Positions 58,844 through 64,000 of a stretch of DNA of 64,000 nucleotides are shown piece after piece. Below the pieces are notes generated by a model, which made no database searches, had not been told where the DNA came from, and saw only the letters and a list, made by a program, of their open reading frames with translations. The stretch's first letter is position 1; each line of letters begins with the position of its first letter. The position numbers were made by a program, and so were the translations under genes. The DNA lies in NCBI RefSeq assembly GCF_024539815.1, contig NZ_JAHHIU010000084.1, positions 1 through 64,000 on the forward strand, in the 5' to 3' direction. The stretch comes from Streptomyces hayashii. GTDB lineage: Bacteria > Actinomycetota > Actinomycetes > Streptomycetales > Streptomycetaceae.

Positions 58844-59788
58844 ATGGCCGTCACCCCGCCCCTTGCCGGAACACCCGTCACCCCCGACATCGACCTGATC
58901 ATCATCGGCGGAGGCCCGGCCGGCTGCGCCGCCGCCCGCATGGCCGCCAGCGTCGGCATGCGCTCCGTACTGATCGAACCGGACGCCCTGTGCCGCAACC
59001 TCTACCGCATCCAAGCGCTGAACAACGTCCTGGGCGGCTACACCAGCGGCCCTGAACTGGCCGACTCCGTCACGGCAGAGCTGAAGAGCACACCACTGTG
59101 CCGCATCGAACTCGGCCGACGTGCCACCAGGCTCCGTGCCGCTGACGACCACGTCACCGTCACCCTGGACTCCGGCAACCAACTGGTCGCCCCTTACGCC
59201 ATCGTCGCCACCGGCGTTGGCCCCCTCCAGCCGAGCGACGCCCCCTGGATCACTGCTTCCTCCGGCCTCACCCTCCTGCCCCTGTGGCAGGCCGAAGAAG
59301 ATCAAGCCGAAGGCCGCACCCTGCTCATCCTCGGCGGCGACCGCCCGATCGGAACCTTCCTCCGAAGCCACCCGACCACCGACACACGTCTGCTTGTCGT
59401 CTACCCCCCGAGCGACGACTACAAGATCGAAGAGATCCGCGACGACCCCCGAGTCACACTCATCCCTGCAGACCATCTGACCCTGAACCCAACGCACAGC
59501 ACGGTGTTGTCGGCCGAGATCGTCGACCGTGAAGGTGAACTCCAAGGCGTGACAGCCGACTTCGCTTTCCTCAGTATCGGCACTGCACCCACGGCTCCGG
59601 GCGGCGACCTGGTCCGCGACACCGCCGGCTACTGCCTCCCCGCACACCAGCACCCCCGGGTCATCATCGCCGGCGACCTGCGCTCGGCCCGCTTCCAACG
59701 GATCATGACCGCCATGGGCTCCGGCAGCGAAGCAGCCCTGCACGCCTACTACGCAACACGGGACCTGCTCTCCCGGAACTCCCGCTGA
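58844..59788 (+). CDS. Thioredoxin-reductase-like flavoprotein without redox CxxC
   Basis: 314 residues. FAD loop IIIGGGPAGCAAARMAASVG, VATGVGPL, NAD(P) loop LLILGGDRPIGTFL, and C-terminal IIAGDLRSARFQRIMTAMGSGSEAA match the two-domain thioredoxin-reductase fold. The active-site CxxC of thioredoxin reductases is missing, so this is not a disulfide reductase; it may reduce ferredoxin, flavodoxin or a small substrate. Six nt after the isochorismatase gene, so in one operon with it. Confidence 0.8.
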   Translation: MAVTPPLAGTPVTPDIDLIIIGGGPAGCAAARMAASVGMRSVLIEPDALCRNLYRIQALNNVLGGYTSGPELADSVTAELKSTPLCRIELGRRATRLRAADDHVTVTLDSGNQLVAPYAIVATGVGPLQPSDAPWITASSGLTLLPLWQAEEDQAEGRTLLILGGDRPIGTFLRSHPTTDTRLLVVYPPSDDYKIEEIRDDPRVTLIPADHLTLNPTHSTVLSAEIVDREGELQGVTADFAFLSIGTAPTAPGGDLVRDTAGYCLPAHQHPRVIIAGDLRSARFQRIMTAMGSGSEAALHAYYATRDLLSRNSR

Positions 59789-60449
59789 ACCAGTGTGGGA
59801 TCTCAGATTCCGTGGCCGAATCTCACGAGCGATGGCCACTCGGCGGCCGATTGGCCACGAATCAGAGACCAGCTGGTTGTCCCGTCTCATCGGAGCTGGC
59901 AGGTTCTCAAGGAACCGGGTCGGATTCTCAAAGGGGGTGTCGCTGAGGGCTCGAATCTCACGGCACCTGTCAGTTCCGTCACTCGGGAGGATGAAGATCT
60001 CCGCTGCTGCCCGGTTGATGTCAATCGAGAAGCCGCGATCGATTGAGACGCCGCACCCCGGCCGTCTCAGTCAAGTTAGCAACGCCGCAGCTCCCAACAA
60101 GATCAAGAGACACCTGCACTGCGACAGGACACTGGTCATCAAGGTGGCCTTCGAGCGGCTCCCACGTCACGGCATCCCTCGCCCCAGACGAAATCGCCGA
60201 CAAGATCGAACAAGCGTGTTGGTTATCTGCAATCCCTTTAGAGCACAAGAGCTGCTATTCGGCGTGGATCACGCCGGCAGGGGCCGGAGAGTACCTACAA
60301 CGTGACCGTCTGCGGAAGACGAGCATCGTCGGACTTCTGCGGGTGCCGCTCTTGCTGTATCCGCAGCCTGTCTGTGTCGGGGCGTCCCCAGCAGGCCCCC
60401 GACCGATGACGGCCAGAAGCGTCGGTCGGTGCCGTGGGCGGTTACTTCG
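59789..60449. other. Gene-free stretch with short repeats
   Basis: About 660 nt without a convincing gene. GATTC/GAATCTCA motifs recur in the first 170 nt (for example CCGAATCTCACGAG and CTCGAATCTCACGG), with inverted repeats GGTTCTCAAGGAACC near 59,901 and TCAATCGA/TCGATTGA near 60,018-60,045. This may be decayed coding DNA or a boundary between two accessory blocks. Confidence 0.45.
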
Positions 60450-61331
60450 TCAGAGTGCCGGCGGTGCGGACAACTTCAAAGCAGCCTGCACGGCGAGCGC
60501 CACAGCCTTCTGCTCGAGATATCGGTCTGCGGCATGCGGATCATCCTGGTTGTCGACTGGGGCGTCGATGACTTCCGGGGCCAGGGTAGAGAGACCGACC
60601 CCGGCAGTGACGGGGTCGTAGGGGTCGAAAACGTTCAACCAGGCGACCCCCGTGGGCAAGCGCAGGGCCGCTGTTGCGTCGAAGCCGAGTTCGCGTTGGA
60701 CGGTCAGCCAGGCCAGTGGCGAGCCGCAGGTGATGAGCTGGTTCACGCCGGTGCTCGTGGTGGGCGGTGGGATCTGACCGCGCTGGAACATGTCATAGAC
60801 GACGACGCTGCCGAGGGAGTGGGCGATGATCAGTGTGGCGCCGGTCTGTTCAACCGCGGTGAGGACGCGGGTGCGGACCTCTTCGGCTTTGTCCTTGTCC
60901 TTGAAGTACCCGTATGCCTCGCTGATCCGGGTAAGGAGCAGCCTCCCTACGCCGTTGCCGAAACGCCTGTCGACCCGGGCAGTTGCCCGGACGAGACGGG
61001 GATGCGTACGCGGTGGCATGCCCAGGGTGCCGACTGGCGGCTGTTGCCCCGGGACAGGCGGTGTGTGCACTTCCAAGGCGCTCAGGATGAAATCGAGTTC
61101 CTCCTCATCGACCGTGGCGAGGTCTGGGGTCTCGTCTTCACCAAGCTTGAGGCGGCCGCGAGGAAAGACGTCGCCGTAATAGGGCGCGGTCACCGTGGGC
61201 ACGACAGCTTGCGGGCCGACGTGCACGGCAATGCTCCTGGCCAGTGCCTCGCTCCAGTCATCGGCCAGCTTGATGCTATTGGTGTCCCGCTGCCGGATGC
61301 CGTGCACACCCACCACGTGCAGATTGGTCAT
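60450..61331 (-). CDS. Serine alpha/beta-hydrolase (lipase-like, possible effector)
   Basis: 293 residues. N-terminal HVVGVHGIRQRD (oxyanion region), nucleophile elbow AHSLGS (Ser172), acid in FDPYDPV (Asp236/239) and a His in DDPHAADRYL (His266) give a full catalytic set. The region between residues 55 and 165 has an insert rich in Glu/Asp and Pro that could be a lid. No signal peptide. It is divergent from the caspase-STAND gene with a shared 146-nt promoter region, so a linked role as a lipid- or metabolite-degrading effector is plausible. Confidence 0.8.
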   Translation of the reverse strand: MTNLHVVGVHGIRQRDTNSIKLADDWSEALARSIAVHVGPQAVVPTVTAPYYGDVFPRGRLKLGEDETPDLATVDEEELDFILSALEVHTPPVPGQQPPVGTLGMPPRTHPRLVRATARVDRRFGNGVGRLLLTRISEAYGYFKDKDKAEEVRTRVLTAVEQTGATLIIAHSLGSVVVYDMFQRGQIPPPTTSTGVNQLITCGSPLAWLTVQRELGFDATAALRLPTGVAWLNVFDPYDPVTAGVGLSTLAPEVIDAPVDNQDDPHAADRYLEQKAVALAVQAALKLSAPPAL

Positions 61332-61477
61332 TGCCCGCCTCCCCTCGCGGATGCCGCAACTTCGGCGGCACTGGACTGATGCTAGCGGGACTATCCGTTC
61401 GTGACCGCGAGGCAGTCGGGGCTGCGCGTCGGTAAAGTACGGCCCTTGACCAGTGCGGGTGAGGGGCAGGGGGCTCC
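61332..61477. promoter_or_regulatory. Divergent promoter of hydrolase and caspase-STAND genes
   Basis: 146 nt between the starts. A possible plus-strand promoter includes CTTGACC near 61,445 and a strong AGGGGG ribosome site (61,468) before the ATG at 61,478. No clear palindrome was found. Confidence 0.4.
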
Positions 61478-64000
61478 ATGGGCGTGTCGGCGGGCCGGGC
61501 GCGACGGCTGATCGTGATCGCGGTGAGCGACTACGGGGACGGCGATGCCGACTTCACCAAGGGGATCGCCGACCAGGTAGCGGTAGTCACAGGCTGGCTG
61601 GCCGATCCCGACCTCGACGTCGACCGGCTGTTCGAGCCCAAGGTGCCGCCGCAGCCCCTGCACTCGGTGCAGCAAGTGCGCCAGTTCCTGGCCGATCAGG
61701 ATCTGGCCGCTGCGAAGCGGGACGAGGTCATCGTCGTCTACATCACCGGCCACGGCCAGCGAGGCTTGTCCTCCGGCCGCCACTATCTGAGCTTCGCGCG
61801 CACCGACAACGCCAGGCTGCCGGGGACAGCGCTGACGACAAGTGAGGTCATCAGCACCGCACTGGGCAGTTCGGCCGAGCACGTCCTGGTCCTGGTGGAC
61901 TCCTGTTTCGCCGGGGCACTGTCCAACGAGATCCCTCCCGTGGTGCGGGACCTGGGAGCCCGCCGCAACATGACCTCACTCGCGGTCGTCACAGCGGGCG
62001 ACTTCGCCGAGGAGCCCCCGGTCGGGTCCTTCACCGAACTCCTCAGCCGCGCTCTGGACAAGATCGGTGCAGAGGAGTTCGGGTTCGCTGAACCGTATCT
62101 GTCGTTCAGCGAGTGGCAGCAGGTCCTCGACACGGTCAGCAGACAGGACCGCGGGCTGGTCAAGGCGGAGTGGGTTTGGCCTCAGAAGCTGTCGCAGGAA
62201 CCAAGCCTGTGCCTGCCCAACCCGCGGTATCAGCCCCCGCAAAAACTGGGAGCTGCGGTCCGTGAGCTTCCCGATGCCGTGGGACTGTTCGCCAGCTACT
62301 GGCACAATCGCGCCTCAGGGCGCACCCACGAACAGGATGCGGGCTGGTACTTCAGCGGGCGCCACGACGTGATGCGCAAGCTGGCTGGGTTCGTGGGCGA
62401 GGGCAGCGGCGTCATGGTGGTGACGGGGGCAGCCGGCTCGGGGAAGTCGGCGCTGCTGGCCCGCCTGGTCACGCTCACCGACCCAGTGTTCCTCTCCCAG
62501 CCGGATCTGGCCCGGGTTGCGGCAGCGGTGCCGGAGGAAGAGCGACCGCCAGTCGGATCGGTGGCTGCTGCGGTGCTCGCACGGAACAAGACTTCACTGG
62601 GCCTGATCGAGGATCTGTTGCGGGCCTTGGGCGCCGATGCGGTTCCCGCCGGGATAGCACCGCTCCAGCTACTGCTGGAACACCTCACCGCACGCGCGCG
62701 ACAAGGCAGAGTACCGACCGTCGTCATCGACGGGCTGGATGAGGCCGAGCAGACCCTTGCCTGCCTCAACGATGTCGTCCTACCGATTGCGCGCCTGCGG
62801 GCAGAGGATCACCGGCCGCTCGTGCGCATGGTCCTGGGCATGCGCAGTTCCCCTCCCGACGCTTCCGGCACCCTGCCGCGTCTGCGCGATGATGACGCAG
62901 ACGCCCTGCTGCATGTGCTGATCAACGCTCTGGCCGACGACGACCATCAGCAGGTGCCGGTTCAGGTGCAGCGCACCGATGAGCCCACCTGCGAGGAGGA
63001 CATCGCCGATTACGTCGAGGCCCTACTCAGCGGCAGCGAGGCCAGCCCGTACGTAGGGGAAGTCGAGCACGCCCGGGCGACGGCACGGGAGGTCGCGCGG
63101 GCGGTGGCACCTTCGTTCCTGGACGCGCGCCTGGCAGCAGACCAGCTACGCACGGCGAACCAGATGCAGGATCTGACCGCAGTCTCGTGGCAGGAGCGCC
63201 TCAACCAGGGCACGGTCGCGCTGCTGCATGAGGATGTGCACGAAGTGGCGAGCCACCAAGGCGTGCCCGTGGACATTCTGGTGAGAGTCCTGCGGGCGAC
63301 CGCCTTCGGGGCCGGTTCCGGTCTGCCCTGGGCCGAGGTCTGGCCGGCCGTCGCGCAGGCGTTGGAGGCCCCGGCCACTGATCTCGTGGGGGTAGAGACA
63401 TACGCGGCCGCGATCCACGCCATGCAGATGACGCGTCTGACCGGCTATCTCGCTATAAGCGAGGAAGACGGGCGCACCACTTACCGACCGGTACACCAGC
63501 AGGTCGCCGAAGTCCTGTTGCAGCAGCCTTCCTGGCTCGTGGACGCCTCGCCCGCTGCTCACGGTGAACAAGCTTCAATGTCCGTGGAGAGGGAGCAGGC
63601 GCGTATCGCCGACGCGCTGGCCGCGCTGGTGCCCGCAGACTCCGCGTATCCGGCTCACCCCTACATCCGTCGGCACCTCATCGCACACGCAGCTGCGGGT
63701 GATGTACTGGACGACGACCACGTCCCCCTTCAACTGCTGGCCCAGGAAACTTCCCGCACCCTGCGTGAGCAGCTGGGCCTGCCCTTGCTGCAGGACCCGG
63801 CGCACGGAAACCTGCTGGCCTTGACGGCAGCCGCGCTGATCGAGCCTTACCTTACCGATGACACTGACGTCGCGTCCCGGCACAGCAGCATCGCCTTACA
63901 CTGCGCCGCGCTGACGGGCGAGGACCGGGCCGACACCGATGCCATCTCCGCCGACCTGACCCCGCAGTGGGAATGGTGGGGGTCCGCTACCAATGTGCTG
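61478..64000 (+). CDS. Caspase-like protease fused to a STAND NTPase (partial)
   Basis: At least 841 residues with no stop before the end of the window. Start at ATG 61478 with AGGGGG upstream. Residues 1-215: caspase (peptidase C14) fold with catalytic His92 in YITGHGQ and Cys143 in VLVDSCFAG. Residues about 290-560: STAND-type NTPase with Walker A GAAGSGKSA (317-325), Walker B VVIDGLDEAE (415-424) and a downstream LVRMVLGMRSS (sensor-like Arg). From about 560 on, helical segments typical of a winged-helix and repeat region. STAND proteins oligomerise on sensing a ligand and activate the attached effector; with a caspase at the N-terminus, proteolytic cell death or signal relay is the expected output. 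Confidence 0.85.
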   Translation, partial: MGVSAGRARRLIVIAVSDYGDGDADFTKGIADQVAVVTGWLADPDLDVDRLFEPKVPPQPLHSVQQVRQFLADQDLAAAKRDEVIVVYITGHGQRGLSSGRHYLSFARTDNARLPGTALTTSEVISTALGSSAEHVLVLVDSCFAGALSNEIPPVVRDLGARRNMTSLAVVTAGDFAEEPPVGSFTELLSRALDKIGAEEFGFAEPYLSFSEWQQVLDTVSRQDRGLVKAEWVWPQKLSQEPSLCLPNPRYQPPQKLGAAVRELPDAVGLFASYWHNRASGRTHEQDAGWYFSGRHDVMRKLAGFVGEGSGVMVVTGAAGSGKSALLARLVTLTDPVFLSQPDLARVAAAVPEEERPPVGSVAAAVLARNKTSLGLIEDLLRALGADAVPAGIAPLQLLLEHLTARARQGRVPTVVIDGLDEAEQTLACLNDVVLPIARLRAEDHRPLVRMVLGMRSSPPDASGTLPRLRDDDADALLHVLINALADDDHQQVPVQVQRTDEPTCEEDIADYVEALLSGSEASPYVGEVEHARATAREVARAVAPSFLDARLAADQLRTANQMQDLTAVSWQERLNQGTVALLHEDVHEVASHQGVPVDILVRVLRATAFGAGSGLPWAEVWPAVAQALEAPATDLVGVETYAAAIHAMQMTRLTGYLAISEEDGRTTYRPVHQQVAEVLLQQPSWLVDASPAAHGEQASMSVEREQARIADALAALVPADSAYPAHPYIRRHLIAHAAAGDVLDDDHVPLQLLAQETSRTLREQLGLPLLQDPAHGNLLALTAAALIEPYLTDDTDVASRHSSIALHCAALTGEDRADTDAISADLTPQWEWWGSATNVL

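Noticed and set aside
61453-61845. Separate 130-codon plus-strand frame at the start of the caspase gene
   Set aside because: It is out of frame with the caspase and NTPase motifs; the frame from ATG 61478 stays open to the end of the window and holds all motifs.

Overview
The window looks like a Streptomyces chromosome (or a close relative): very high GC with G/C in nearly every third codon position, many GTG starts and 1-4 nt gene overlaps, and typical actinomycete families (MocR, ROK, GntR/UTRA, PhoD with a Tat signal, ACT-GNAT acetyltransferase, XRE regulators with small operons). No rRNA, intact tRNA or CRISPR array was seen.

Bases 1-32,700 are ordinary core-type chromosome. In order: the His-rich start of a cation efflux protein with a divergent ArsR regulator; a 4-hydroxybenzoate hydroxylase-like flavoprotein; a CoA-binding protein; a degenerate cysteinyl-tRNA-synthetase-like protein coupled to a SixA-type phosphatase; an APC-superfamily permease; a YigZ/IMPACT protein; the sbcD-sbcC nuclease pair; two Lrp/AsnC regulators, one divergent from a rhodanese and one from a methionine gamma-lyase; an ATP-grasp protein; a DUF885 metallopeptidase-like protein; an ACT-GNAT acetyltransferase; phoD; a MocR regulator divergent from an EamA transporter; hydrolase and reductase genes; a GntR regulator with a DasR-type palindrome over its promoter; a ROK regulator; purB-mug; an SGNH hydrolase; and two CNNM/CBS membrane proteins.

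Bases about 32,730-49,700 are a mosaic accessory island with lower GC, pseudogenes and mobile DNA. It opens with a truncated acetyltransferase beside a related intact one. Iteron-like repeats and two fragments resembling tRNA 3' halves follow, which suggest old integration sites. A complete IS256-like element (36,428-38,183, 28-bp inverted repeats, 9-bp target duplication, frameshifted transposase, one passenger ORF) interrupts a 213-codon gene that can be rejoined in frame. Next is an overlapping two-gene unit (DUF4365 nuclease-like plus an unknown 432-residue protein). A Tn554-like transposon (41,109-47,208) carries three recombination genes and a PadR-controlled three-gene cargo. It splits a PD-(D/E)xK/DUF5655 nuclease gene exactly inside its ExK motif. 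A decayed ATP-dependent DNA ligase closes the island.

Bases 49,729-59,788 hold a compact gene set. Eight tightly packed minus-strand genes (Nudix, thymidylate-kinase-like, DUF4254/P-loop/nucleotidyltransferase fusion, phosphoribosyltransferase, GT9 glycosyltransferase, APH-like kinase, SDR, histidine phosphatase) face a divergent XRE regulator, isochorismatase-family hydrolase and thioredoxin-reductase-like flavoprotein. Together they look like an undescribed nucleotide/sugar-phosphate pathway.

The window ends with a serine alpha/beta-hydrolase divergent from a caspase-STAND NTPase that runs off the end. This is the strongest candidate here for an immune or cell-death system.
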